Below are positions 1 through 7,250 of a stretch of DNA of 23,873 nucleotides, in pieces. The stretch is taken from the NCBI GenBank assembly GCA_000980495.1, contig LARN01000029.1, positions 1-23,873 of the forward strand, read 5' to 3'. The notes below the pieces were generated by a model, which was given only the letters and a program-made list of their open reading frames with translations, ran no database searches and was not told where the DNA came from. A program made the translations under genes and the position numbers. The stretch comes from Acinetobacter sp. N54.MGS-139. GTDB taxonomy: Bacteria; Pseudomonadota; Gammaproteobacteria; Burkholderiales; Burkholderiaceae_F. Every line of letters begins with the position of its first letter. Position 1 is the first letter of the stretch.

Positions 1-1
1 A

Positions 2-82
2 GCTTCTACAGTCAGTGGAGAGATAAAGAAGCTCTGGCGATCACTTCGAGAGGACCACCTAAGGAACAAATTAATAGCATAA
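2..82 (+). CDS. C-terminal fragment of a putative transposase (5' truncated by window edge)
   Basis: An open frame enters from the left edge and stops at TAA 80-82. It gives 26 residues ending in a basic, helical tail (IKKLWRSLREDHLRNKLIA). It lies inside the inferred insertion sequence, upstream of the element's hairpin and terminal repeats, which is where a transposase would end. The residues alone do not identify a family, and another frame is also open across this stretch, so the call rests on position. Confidence 0.3.
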   Translation, partial: ASTVSGEIKKLWRSLREDHLRNKLIA

Positions 83-89
83 AATTTGT

Positions 90-149
90 TTATCCCTGCG
101 GTCGGTTGTCCTCCGGCTACGCCTTCCGGACAACCGACCGCAGGGATAA
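90..149. repeat. Perfect inverted repeat, 22-bp arms, within IS 3' end
   Basis: Positions 90-111 are the exact reverse complement of 128-149, with a 16-base loop (112-127) that itself contains TCCGG. The stem is GC-rich in its middle and lies 8 bases after the stop codon of the putative transposase fragment. No T-run follows on the plus strand, so it is not a textbook intrinsic terminator. It could protect the 3' end of the transposase mRNA or block read-through. Confidence 0.85.
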
Positions 150-265
150 GGACAGCCAGGAGTCAACTGTTACCAGGCTTAGCCCAATCAAAGTCAACTA
201 AACACAGGTTTAAAACAAAAAGAAGTCAACCGTTTTTAGGAAATGACATCCTCCAAAATAATAAC

Positions 266-291
266 GGCTCCATATTTCTCAATACGGAGCC
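266..291 (-). terminator. Terminator-like hairpin after the M20D amidohydrolase gene
   Basis: GGCTCC (266-271) pairs with GGAGCC (286-291), with four further A-T pairs after one mismatch and a TCTC loop. It lies 24 bases beyond the stop of the minus-strand amidohydrolase gene. The trailing sequence on the minus strand is AT-rich but has no clean T-run. Confidence 0.55.
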
Positions 292-315
292 CTAATTGTT
301 TGCATTCGAGCCGGA

Positions 316-1530
316 TTACTCTTTACTCAGTGCATTCAGACGTTCCTGAGCAATCTTCACGAACAAGGTGCTTGCTAGGGCAAGTACTTCATCATTGAAA
401 TCAAACTTCGGATTGTGCAGAGGAACGGTATGGTTTTCATCGGAAATGCCGATTCTGCAGATGGTACCCGGAACTTTTTCCTGATAGACAGAGAAGTCTT
501 CGCTGGACATGAACGGTTTGAAGTCAGGGTAGATCTTGTCCTTTCCGAGAAGGTCCTGAGCAATGCGGACACCTTCCTTGGTCAAGCGTTCGTCGTTATT
601 TACGGAAGAAATAAGACGTTCGTAGGTGACTTCAGCTTTCAAACCATGGGCTAGGGCGATTCCTTCTGCCATACGTTTGATGGTGTTCTCAACCAAATCG
701 CGAACCTCAGGGAGGAATGTACGTACTGTACCGCCCATGACAGCCTCACCCGGCAGAACGTTATAAGTTCCCAACGTACCTGCATTCATAAAGCAGACCG
801 AAACAACAGCGCTTTCCAGCGGGTCAACCTTTCTGGAAACGATTGTCTGCATAGCCAAATACATTTCGGAGAGAGCGGGAATCGGATCCATCCCTTGATG
901 AGGACGACCGCCGTGTGTGCCGGCTCCGATAAACTTAACAGCGAACGAATCGGAGGCTGCCTGCAGGTGTCCGACTTTGAAACCGACTTCACCTTTCTTT
1001 AAGAAGGGTTCGTCGTGCGCAGCATACATTTCTTGAATGTTGTACTTATCCAAGAAGCCGGATTTGACGACGCTTTCAGCGCCTTTGCCGGTTTCTTCGG
1101 CGCCTTGGAACAGGCAGACGAGTGTACCGGGGAAGTCACGGTGTTCAGCCATATAAGCGGCTGCGCCCATCAGCCATGTCTGGTGACCGTCATGGCCGCA
1201 GGCATGTGCGTGGCCGTCAATCTTAGAGGTCCATTCTTTTTCGCTCTTGTCCTTCATCTTAAGAGCATCGATGTCGGCGCGGAAACCGATGGTTTTGCCG
1301 GGCAGGTTGCCTTTGATCTCGACAAATAAGGAGCCTGGACAAGTGGCGTCATCCATGTCTTTAGAGGAAACATTGTGTTTTTCAAGGAATTCCTTGATTT
1401 TTCCGATGGTTCTCTGAGTTTCGAAACCGCAGTCGGGGTGTTGATGAATATCGTGACGATGGGCAATCAAATCCGGGAAAAGGGCAAGAATCTCCGGAAG
1501 GCACTTATCTTTGGAAACGGGTTCAATCAT
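316..1530 (-). CDS. M20D-family amidohydrolase (hippurate/N-acyl amino acid hydrolase-like)
   Basis: This 404-residue cytoplasmic metallo-amidohydrolase belongs to peptidase family M20D, which removes acyl groups from N-acyl amino acids or related amides. Visible landmarks are RHDIHQHPDCGFE at 25-37, ADIDAL at 85-90, the metal-binding HACGHDGH at 109-116 (Cys111, His113), the general-base pair Glu145-Glu146 in QGAEETG, His172 in AAHDEP, and the lid-domain GTHGGRP with His206. Length is normal for the family and no signal peptide is seen. The ATG at 1530 is supported by a strong AAAGGAGGA site (complement of 1537-1545). A promoter with a 17-bp spacer lies just upstream and a hairpin follows the stop, so the gene is probably transcribed alone. 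The substrate cannot be read from sequence; hippurate, indole-acetyl amino acids or N-acetyl amino acids are all possible. Confidence 0.9.
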   Translation of the reverse strand: MIEPVSKDKCLPEILALFPDLIAHRHDIHQHPDCGFETQRTIGKIKEFLEKHNVSSKDMDDATCPGSLFVEIKGNLPGKTIGFRADIDALKMKDKSEKEWTSKIDGHAHACGHDGHQTWLMGAAAYMAEHRDFPGTLVCLFQGAEETGKGAESVVKSGFLDKYNIQEMYAAHDEPFLKKGEVGFKVGHLQAASDSFAVKFIGAGTHGGRPHQGMDPIPALSEMYLAMQTIVSRKVDPLESAVVSVCFMNAGTLGTYNVLPGEAVMGGTVRTFLPEVRDLVENTIKRMAEGIALAHGLKAEVTYERLISSVNNDERLTKEGVRIAQDLLGKDKIYPDFKPFMSSEDFSVYQEKVPGTICRIGISDENHTVPLHNPKFDFNDEVLALASTLFVKIAQERLNALSKE

Positions 1531-1557
1531 TTTTTATCCTCCTTTTGTAACGAACCG

Positions 1558-1586
1558 AGCATAGTCGTGAACTGCCTTTTAATCAA
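1558..1586 (-). promoter_or_regulatory. Sigma-70-type promoter for the M20D amidohydrolase
   Basis: On the minus strand TTGATT (complement of 1581-1586) is followed by a 17-base spacer and TATGCT (complement of 1558-1563). The -10 ends 27 bases before the start codon at 1530, leaving room for a short leader with its ribosome-binding site. Confidence 0.5.
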
Positions 1587-1602
1587 TAGTATTACCACCT
1601 AA

Positions 1603-2110
1603 TCAGCAAGAAACTCCGAAAAATCGTCTTTGAGCAAATTATTTAAATGTCACGAGGAAATATTTTTGGCCACAACTTTCGAAAACTTTTATTCCTATTT
1701 GGTTATATATTCGATTTTTTCGGTCAAGAAAATATTCTTCCAAGAACTCCTTGCCTTAAATGAAAAGGAGGCGATAAAGGAATTATGGGAGGAGTCGGTT
1801 CACAACTCAACGAATTAGCTAATACAAAAAGAGAATAGAACAGGAAAGATCTTAAAATGGGATAGTCTTTCGTAAATTTTTAGAAATAAAAAATAAGGTT
1901 CCTATTGTCCAACATCTATCTCGGATTATTGAGGATTTTCTCAAAGAGAGAACTAGAAATTTAAATTAGATTCATTGAAATTAATTATTGAAATATTCAA
2001 CGTCAAGATTGGATTTGAATGTGAAAGCTCATTTATTGGGATCCGAATGGTATTCGGGAGCCATTTTTGGCTATGATGTTTTTTGAAGAAATCAAAGCTT
2101 TCAATCGGGC
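1603..2110. other. AT-rich intergenic stretch with no supportable gene
   Basis: About 500 bases are strongly AT-rich with frequent stops in all frames. The longest frame (1630-1818, 62 codons) lacks a convincing ribosome-binding site and resembles nothing recognised. A small hairpin (2043-2048 with 2052-2057) is the only structure noted. The stretch may be decayed foreign DNA or a region bound by the adjacent H-NS-like protein; neither can be shown here. Confidence 0.5.
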
Positions 2111-2113
2111 AAT

Positions 2114-2147
2114 AAAAAACCGCAGAGAACATTTCCGCTGCGGTTTT
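2114..2147 (-). terminator. Intrinsic terminator of the H-NS-like gene
   Basis: AAAACCGCAG (2116-2125) pairs perfectly with CTGCGGTTTT (2138-2147) around a 12-base loop. On the minus strand the stem is followed by a run of Ts, 23 bases after the H-NS-like stop codon. Confidence 0.85.
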
Positions 2148-2170
2148 GAAAACGAAATGATATGACCTAA

Positions 2171-2533
2171 TTAGGCTTTAACGTTGTCAGGACGTGTCAA
2201 TTCCTCTAAGCGGGCATCTTCATCTTCTTCCATAGCTACGGGAGAGGTAATACGGAAATCTTCAAGGCTCTTGCCTTCAAGCTCAGCCTGCTGAAGCCAG
2301 ATGGGTTTGCGGCCGCGTCCCGTCCAAGTTTCGCCTTTGGGTCCCATAAATTTCGGAATCATCGCGCCTTTGCGCATGAGTTTTTTAAGTCCGATTTCTG
2401 CAGGCTGCAGGTCAAATTTCTGGATCAATTCACGGCAGGTATTAATTGCGTTAATACGTTCGCGACGAGTAACTTCCTCAATTTCTTTTTCTAATTCTTG
2501 TTTTTGACGAATCAGATCTTCTAAAGTTGCCAT
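2171..2533 (-). CDS. H-NS family nucleoid-associated protein
   Basis: This 120-residue protein is an H-NS-type histone-like DNA-binding protein that would bind AT-rich DNA and silence genes, including foreign ones. The N-terminal ~50 residues (LEDLIRQKQELEKEIEEVTRR onward) form a charged coiled-coil oligomerisation region. Residues about 65-82 carry the conserved DNA-binding core GETWTGRGRKPIWL, including an AT-hook-like GRGRKP. The C-terminal tail after residue 95 is acidic (EEDEDARLEEL), which is less usual. It is a monocistronic gene with its own promoter (2571-2599) in very AT-rich DNA, compatible with autoregulation, and a strong terminator. The ribosome-binding site before the ATG at 2533 is weak (GGTG). 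Confidence 0.88.
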   Translation of the reverse strand: MATLEDLIRQKQELEKEIEEVTRRERINAINTCRELIQKFDLQPAEIGLKKLMRKGAMIPKFMGPKGETWTGRGRKPIWLQQAELEGKSLEDFRITSPVAMEEDEDARLEELTRPDNVKA

Positions 2534-2570
2534 TTGGACACCGATTGATAAAAAGAAATAACAAAATAAA

Positions 2571-2599
2571 ATTAGATAAGAAGATTATCTATAAATCAA
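2571..2599 (-). promoter_or_regulatory. Sigma-70-type promoter of the H-NS-like gene
   Basis: On the minus strand TTGATT (complement of 2594-2599) is followed by a 17-base spacer and TCTAAT (complement of 2571-2576). The -10 lies 37 bases upstream of the start codon. The surrounding A/T tracts are typical H-NS binding sequence. Confidence 0.5.
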
Positions 2600-3077
2600 T
2601 TATAAAGGGAAATAGGGTTATTTATTTTATCAAAAATAATTTTTTAAGGGTCAATTTGTCCGATTTAAGGTTATTCCTCTCTTTAAGGAACTTATTCTAA
2701 TAGTTCATAAAAACAACTAGATATTGAAATTTATTTAGGAAATAGTGTTTGTCTTTCCGTCGGTTAGCTTATTGGAAGCTGAATTCCAGTTCTTAGTTCT
2801 CGTTAGAAAAATTCCATAACTAATTACCAATACCATGATCAAAGTTCGTGAAAAAAAATTAGATTTCGTGCATCAAAGAAATTCTCAATTCAAATCAGTT
2901 CCTTTAGGGATTTTTTCTCTGGTTTGTTCAATCGTCCGACGAAGTTGAACCTTCGCTCAAAACCAATAGAAGGACTGTCCATAATTGGCAGAAATTCGTG
3001 CCGAATACACCATCCTTTGGTACTCTTCTAACTTATGTTTGGAGAACCCATAGCAGTTAGGGAAAAGGAACCATATC
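2600..3077. other. AT-rich divergent intergenic region between the H-NS-like gene and polA
   Basis: Nearly 480 bases separate the H-NS-like promoter from polA. The part near the H-NS-like gene is A/T-tract rich; the rest has stops in all frames and no recognisable RNA gene. The polA promoter must lie here, but no hexamer pair with good spacing was convincing. Confidence 0.5.
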
Positions 3078-5888
3078 TTGAAAAAAACGCTTCTTCTTAT
3101 TGACGGTTCAAACTTCATTTTTCGCGCTTATCACGCTCTTCCGCCTTTATCGACTTCGACCGGCACGCCCACGAATGCGATTCGCGGCTTCCTCTCAATG
3201 CTGAGAGTGCTGATGAAAGATGTTCCTACGGATTACGTTGCGTGTGTCGTAGACCCAAAAGGCAAAACTTTCCGCTCGGAAATCTATCCTGACTACAAAG
3301 CTAATCGTCCTCCGATGCCGGAAGACCTTTCCGTGCAAATTCCTCTGATTTTTGAAGGTGTTCAAAAAGAGGGTATTCCTTTCCTTCAGGTCCCTGGAAT
3401 TGAAGCGGATGACACCATCGGAACCCTCACGAAAAAAGCCGTTGAAGAGGGCTTTAATGTCGTTATCGCCACCGGCGACAAAGACTTTGCTCAGCTCGTC
3501 AATGACAACGTTCTCCTTGTGAATACAATGGGCAAGGACAACAGCTGGCTAAACAGTGAAGGCGTTGAGAAGAAGTTCGGTGTCCCTCCTGAAAAGATCA
3601 TCGATTTCCTGGCTCTGATGGGAGACAAGATCGATAACGTTCCGGGCGTTCCGAAATGCGGAGAAAAGACCGCTGCTAAATGGATCACTGAATTCGGTTC
3701 CGTGGACGGCGTGATCGAAAATGCCGAAAAAGTAAAAGGCAAGATCGGAGAAAACCTTCGCTCTGCTTTGGGCTTCCTGCCGATTGCCCGGCAGCTGGTC
3801 ACGATTAAGACCGATGCTGATTTATCTGCCGAAGTTCCTTCTTTAGAGTCTCTGAAGTTAAAGACGCCGAATCGTGCAGAACTTCTGGATTACTACAACA
3901 AACTGGAATTCAGAAGCTGGGCTAAAGAATTAAAGAAGACCGATGTACCGGGCGAAGTGAAGCCGTTGGAAACATCGACAACAGCTCAAAAGAGAGCCGC
4001 GGTCGGAGCCGCGCCGATTGAAGGCGATACTCTGGATCTATTCTCTCAGGAACAAGAATCCGAAGTGAAAAGAACGCTTGAAATCGTCACGGACGAGACT
4101 AAAGCCAAAGAGCTGGCGCTCCACTTGGAAGAACTAGTGACCAAAGACGGTTTTGAATTCTATGTCTTATCGGACGGCTCCTCCCAGCAGGAATATATCC
4201 CGGTCGGTGTCGCTTTCGGAACCACGGACGGCAAGACCAGTTACGTCCCGATTGATAACGACGTTCTTTTGGCTCAAGGCCTCACGCTCGGAACCTTCAA
4301 AGAGATTTTCGGGAAGGTGCTTGAACACAAGAAACCGATTAAATGCGGCTATGACACCAAGTACATGAAGCACGTCTTTGCCAATGTCGGCATTAATCTT
4401 GCCGGCGTTTCCGATGACGTAATGCTCGAAAGCTACGTTTTAGAGGCGCATCGTCCCCATACGATTGAAAAGCTTGCAGCCAACTGGCTCAAGTATGAAC
4501 TGAGAGGCGAGGAAGATCTCTTAGGAAAAGGTGCAAAAAAACTGTCATTTTCTAAGATCTCCGTAGAAAATGCTGCCGACTTTGCTTCTGAAAGGGTCTT
4601 TATTGTCAGTTGTTTGAATCGTCTCTTTAAGAAAGCTTTGTCTGATGACGCCAAGCTGGAGAAAATCTATCGCGATATCGAAATGCCGTTGTCGGACGTT
4701 CTCTTCAAGATGGAGCAAAACGGCGTTCTTATCGATACCAAGCTCTTGGATCAGCAAACGGTACAGCTTAATGCCCAAGCTCAAAAATTAGAAGAAAAGG
4801 CTTTTGAAGCTGCAGGTGAGAAATTCAAATTATCGAGCCCGAAACAGCTCGGCGAAATCTTGTTTGACAAGATGGGTGTTGTGCTTGACGGAGCTAAGCC
4901 TAAGAAGACAGTCTCCGGTAACTATTCCACCAGCGAAGAAGTCCTTTCCGAGCTAGCGGAAAATTATCCTTTGGCAAAAATCGCCTTGGAGTACCGCACG
5001 ATCACAAAACTCGTGACGACTTATACGGAAAAACTTCCGAAGATGGTCGACCCCAAAGACGGAAGAGTCCACACGACCTTCGAACAAGCGGTCGCTGTGA
5101 CAGGGCGTTTGTCCTCCACGAATCCGAATCTTCAAAATATTCCGATCCGAACAGAAGAAGGCCGTAAGGTTCGTGAAGCCTTCATAGCCGCACCTGGATG
5201 CAAATTGATCAGCGCTGACTATTCTCAGATCGAATTACGAATCATGGCGCATTTGTCCGCAGACAAGCGTTTGGTCGAAGCGTTCAAAAACAATGAAGAT
5301 ATTCACCGAGCAACGGCTGCGGAAGTATTCGGTAAGGAAAAAGACAAAGTCACACCGAATGACCGTCGGATTGCCAAAGTCATTAACTTCGGTTTGATGT
5401 ACGGCATGAGCCCGTTCGGTTTAGCAAAGAATCTCGGCATCGGCAGAGACGAGGCGAAGAATTACATCAATAAATTCTTTGCTCGATTCCCGGGCGTTCA
5501 TGAATACATGGACAGCACGAGAGCTTTAGCCGATCGCCAAGGCTATGTTGAGACGACTTTCGGCAGAAGATTGTGGCTTCCGGAGATTCATGCGGGCGGC
5601 GCTCGTCGTGCCGCGGCTGAAAGAGCTGCGATTAACGCGCCGATGCAGGGCACGGCAGCTGACTTGATCAAGCTTTCCATGATTGCCGTTCAAAAATGGA
5701 TTGAAGAGAAGGGACTCAAGAGTAAATTGATTCTCCAAATTCATGACGAACTGATCATGGAAGTGCCGGAAGACGAAGTTGACTTGGTGAAAGAAAACCT
5801 TCCGAAGATCATGGACTCGGTGACCGAACTCCACGTTCCGCTGATCGCTGAAGTCGGCGTCGGAGACAATTGGGAAGCTGCTCATTAA
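3078..5888 (+). CDS. polA: DNA polymerase I with degenerate 3'-5' exonuclease domain
   Basis: This 936-residue protein fills gaps and removes RNA primers during replication and repair. The start is TTG at 3078, chosen because the conserved N-terminus (LLLIDGSNFIFRAYHAL) begins there, AAGGAA lies 7 bases upstream, and the first in-frame ATG comes about 40 codons later. Residues 1-290 are the 5'-nuclease domain (ATGDKDFAQL, GDKIDNVPGV). Residues 325-520 have the exonuclease fold. Residues 525-936 are the polymerase, with motif A around Asp714 (ADYSQIELR), motif B Lys767-Tyr775 (KVINFGLMYG) and motif C His889-Asp890-Glu891. By alignment recalled from E. coli Pol I, the exonuclease acids Asp355, Glu357, Asp424 and Asp501 correspond to Tyr362, Leu364, Met430 and Arg506, so proofreading should be absent. 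The polymerase and 5'-nuclease sites look intact. A terminator follows the stop directly. Confidence 0.97.
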   Translation: MKKTLLLIDGSNFIFRAYHALPPLSTSTGTPTNAIRGFLSMLRVLMKDVPTDYVACVVDPKGKTFRSEIYPDYKANRPPMPEDLSVQIPLIFEGVQKEGIPFLQVPGIEADDTIGTLTKKAVEEGFNVVIATGDKDFAQLVNDNVLLVNTMGKDNSWLNSEGVEKKFGVPPEKIIDFLALMGDKIDNVPGVPKCGEKTAAKWITEFGSVDGVIENAEKVKGKIGENLRSALGFLPIARQLVTIKTDADLSAEVPSLESLKLKTPNRAELLDYYNKLEFRSWAKELKKTDVPGEVKPLETSTTAQKRAAVGAAPIEGDTLDLFSQEQESEVKRTLEIVTDETKAKELALHLEELVTKDGFEFYVLSDGSSQQEYIPVGVAFGTTDGKTSYVPIDNDVLLAQGLTLGTFKEIFGKVLEHKKPIKCGYDTKYMKHVFANVGINLAGVSDDVMLESYVLEAHRPHTIEKLAANWLKYELRGEEDLLGKGAKKLSFSKISVENAADFASERVFIVSCLNRLFKKALSDDAKLEKIYRDIEMPLSDVLFKMEQNGVLIDTKLLDQQTVQLNAQAQKLEEKAFEAAGEKFKLSSPKQLGEILFDKMGVVLDGAKPKKTVSGNYSTSEEVLSELAENYPLAKIALEYRTITKLVTTYTEKLPKMVDPKDGRVHTTFEQAVAVTGRLSSTNPNLQNIPIRTEEGRKVREAFIAAPGCKLISADYSQIELRIMAHLSADKRLVEAFKNNEDIHRATAAEVFGKEKDKVTPNDRRIAKVINFGLMYGMSPFGLAKNLGIGRDEAKNYINKFFARFPGVHEYMDSTRALADRQGYVETTFGRRLWLPEIHAGGARRAAAERAAINAPMQGTAADLIKLSMIAVQKWIEEKGLKSKLILQIHDELIMEVPEDEVDLVKENLPKIMDSVTELHVPLIAEVGVGDNWEAAH

Positions 5889-5889
5889 C

Positions 5890-5921
5890 AAAAAACGCTC
5901 GGGATCAACCGGGCGTTTTTT
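5890..5921. terminator. Bidirectional terminator between polA and the META-domain gene
   Basis: The stem 5890-5902 with 5909-5921 has one wobble pair and a 6-base loop, with A-run on the left and T-run on the right. It starts right after the polA stop and also lies downstream of the convergent minus-strand gene ending at 5953. Confidence 0.85.
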
Positions 5922-5952
5922 GATGAAGGCGCCAAAAGCGCCTAAATATCAA

Positions 5953-6369
5953 TTAGTTGCAGGCTTTGGCTTTTTCGGGAACCAAGCGGCCGACTTCTTT
6001 CTTGTCAGCATCGAGAAGGATCAGCTGTTTGTCTTCTTTTTTAATGAAGTGCGTAGCATTGATCATGGTAGTGAAACGCATTTCCTGATCCATGTACTCT
6101 TTAGCGCACATTCTCTGCGTCATTGCCATTTCGGTGAATTCAATCTTTCCGTCCTCACCGATCTTGTAACGGCCGGACATAGTGTTGCAGCCGGGTTCGG
6201 AAGAGAGCGTACCGTCCTTATGGAAATCAATCATGGCCGGAAGTTCGCAGGAAGATTCGGTTTGTTCTTCAAGCGGCATCCAGGTATTGGCAGCCAGATC
6301 TTCATTAGTCAGCGCAAAGGCGGAAGAGGCGGCTGCGCCGAGAGCAAGACAAAGAATTAAGTTACGCAT
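5953..6369 (-). CDS. Secreted META-domain (HslJ-like) protein
   Basis: This 138-residue protein has a signal peptide (residues 1-19, cleavage expected after AFA) and one META domain, the fold of the heat-inducible E. coli lipoprotein HslJ. The family signature is visible as GCNTMSGRYKIGEDGKIEF (about 60-78) followed by TQRMC. There is no lipobox, so it is probably soluble in the periplasm. Four cysteines remain after cleavage (in SSCE, GCN, RMC and ACN), enough for two disulfides. The start at 6369 has GGAG six bases upstream. It lies alone between polA and the thrB unit. The function of META proteins is not well established; a link to stress or drug tolerance is known only for HslJ. Confidence 0.8.
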   Translation of the reverse strand: MRNLILCLALGAAASSAFALTNEDLAANTWMPLEEQTESSCELPAMIDFHKDGTLSSEPGCNTMSGRYKIGEDGKIEFTEMAMTQRMCAKEYMDQEMRFTTMINATHFIKKEDKQLILLDADKKEVGRLVPEKAKACN

Positions 6370-6414
6370 TTCTACTCCAAATGATTTTTTGTTTTCGATA
6401 GCTTAATCGAGAAG

Positions 6415-6440
6415 CAAAAGGGCCTGCGGATGCAGGCCCT
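6415..6440 (-). terminator. Intrinsic terminator of the thrB unit
   Basis: AGGGCCTGC (6419-6427) and GCAGGCCCT (6432-6440) form a perfect 9-bp GC-rich stem with a GGAT loop. On the minus strand it is followed by TTTT, 18 bases after the stop of the last gene of the unit. Confidence 0.85.
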
Positions 6441-6458
6441 GGAATGTGCAACGAATCT

Positions 6459-7238
6459 TTAACGAAGCGGCGGAACCTCGGATTCGAAAATCGAGCGCCA
6501 CATCGGATAAAGAGCGCTGTAGGAAAGTCCTGTGACAAAAAGTGCCCACAAGATGACCAAGATCTGGCCTAAATCGCCTAAAGCGCCGAAGGCAACTGCG
6601 CCGCCGGAAGCCAGCAGGAAGAGCAGCAGGCCGAGGCAGACAATCGCACCGATGTTTCTGAAGCAAACCACGAGGCTAAAGAAGAAAGCTTTGCCGATGG
6701 GTTGTTTTTTCCAGGCAATCAGCATCGGAGAGAAGCATGTGATGCCCAGCAGCATGGCGTAGAGGACGGCGCCCACGATGAAGCCCAGCCAAGGAATATG
6801 GCTGAGCACGCTCTGCGGATCAATCTGGCCTTGAGCATTTTTCCATTGAGCAATGTCTCCGGAAGTGAGCAGGCTGACGATCAAGCCGATAACGATGACG
6901 CATAGCCCGTAAATCAGGCCCAATAAAACCAGCTTGTTGCGTGTCTCCATGTCGTTCCAGCCTTCACCGAAGCAGGAGAAGAGTGTCGGACGGCATCCTC
7001 TGGCCAGCTCTCTGCCGCAGGCGGCAAAAGCCAAGGCCCCGAAAGGTGTCACCAGAGAGCTCAGGATCGCGCCGAGCCAGGACAAGCCGAGAAGTTCAGA
7101 CGGCAGGTTGGCGACGAATAAAGCCAGTACGTAACAGCCGAGAATGCCGAAAACAGTTGCGGGCGCACGTTTGACAACAACACATGCGCTTCGCAGCCAG
7201 TCCATTCCCGTTTTAAAAGGAAGGTGATAATTTTCCAT
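6459..7238 (-). CDS. BPSS1780-family integral membrane protein
   Basis: This 259-residue polytopic inner-membrane protein resembles the BPSS1780 family of unknown function found in Betaproteobacteria. About six hydrophobic segments are visible, near 28-45, 50-75, 105-130, 150-178, 186-212 and 220-245. The start codon at 7238 has no clear ribosome-binding site. It lies 12 bases past the thrB stop, so translational coupling to thrB is likely. As I recall, the same neighbour occurs beside thrB in other Burkholderiales, but its role in threonine metabolism or transport is unproven. It is the last gene of a three-gene minus-strand unit ending in a strong terminator. Confidence 0.75.
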   Translation of the reverse strand: MENYHLPFKTGMDWLRSACVVVKRAPATVFGILGCYVLALFVANLPSELLGLSWLGAILSSLVTPFGALAFAACGRELARGCRPTLFSCFGEGWNDMETRNKLVLLGLIYGLCVIVIGLIVSLLTSGDIAQWKNAQGQIDPQSVLSHIPWLGFIVGAVLYAMLLGITCFSPMLIAWKKQPIGKAFFFSLVVCFRNIGAIVCLGLLLFLLASGGAVAFGALGDLGQILVILWALFVTGLSYSALYPMWRSIFESEVPPLR

Positions 7239-7250
7239 AAAAGGTAAGTT

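Larger units (their letters stand above)
1..248 (+). mobile_element. 3' end of an insertion sequence (right terminus)
   Basis: The window opens inside an insertion sequence. The last 25 bases (224-248), read inward on the minus strand, match the first 25 bases of the element at the other edge (23757-23781) at 20 positions; both begin TGTC, share TCCTA and end GTTGACT. This segment holds the end of an open frame (stop at 80-82), a perfect long hairpin (90-149) and three AGTCAAC copies at 161-167, 192-198 and 224-230, spaced 31 and 32 bases like repeated transposase-binding sites. The family is not assigned from sequence alone. The exact outer boundary at 248 is inferred from the terminal match, because no target-site duplication can be checked. 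Confidence 0.6.

Noticed and set aside
86..295. A 69-codon plus-strand frame at the left edge
   Set aside because: It runs through the perfect hairpin and terminal repeats of the insertion sequence, has no ribosome-binding site and resembles no protein.
1630..1818. A 62-codon plus-strand frame
   Set aside because: It lies in AT-rich DNA with no ribosome-binding site and no recognisable similarity; chance is the simplest explanation.
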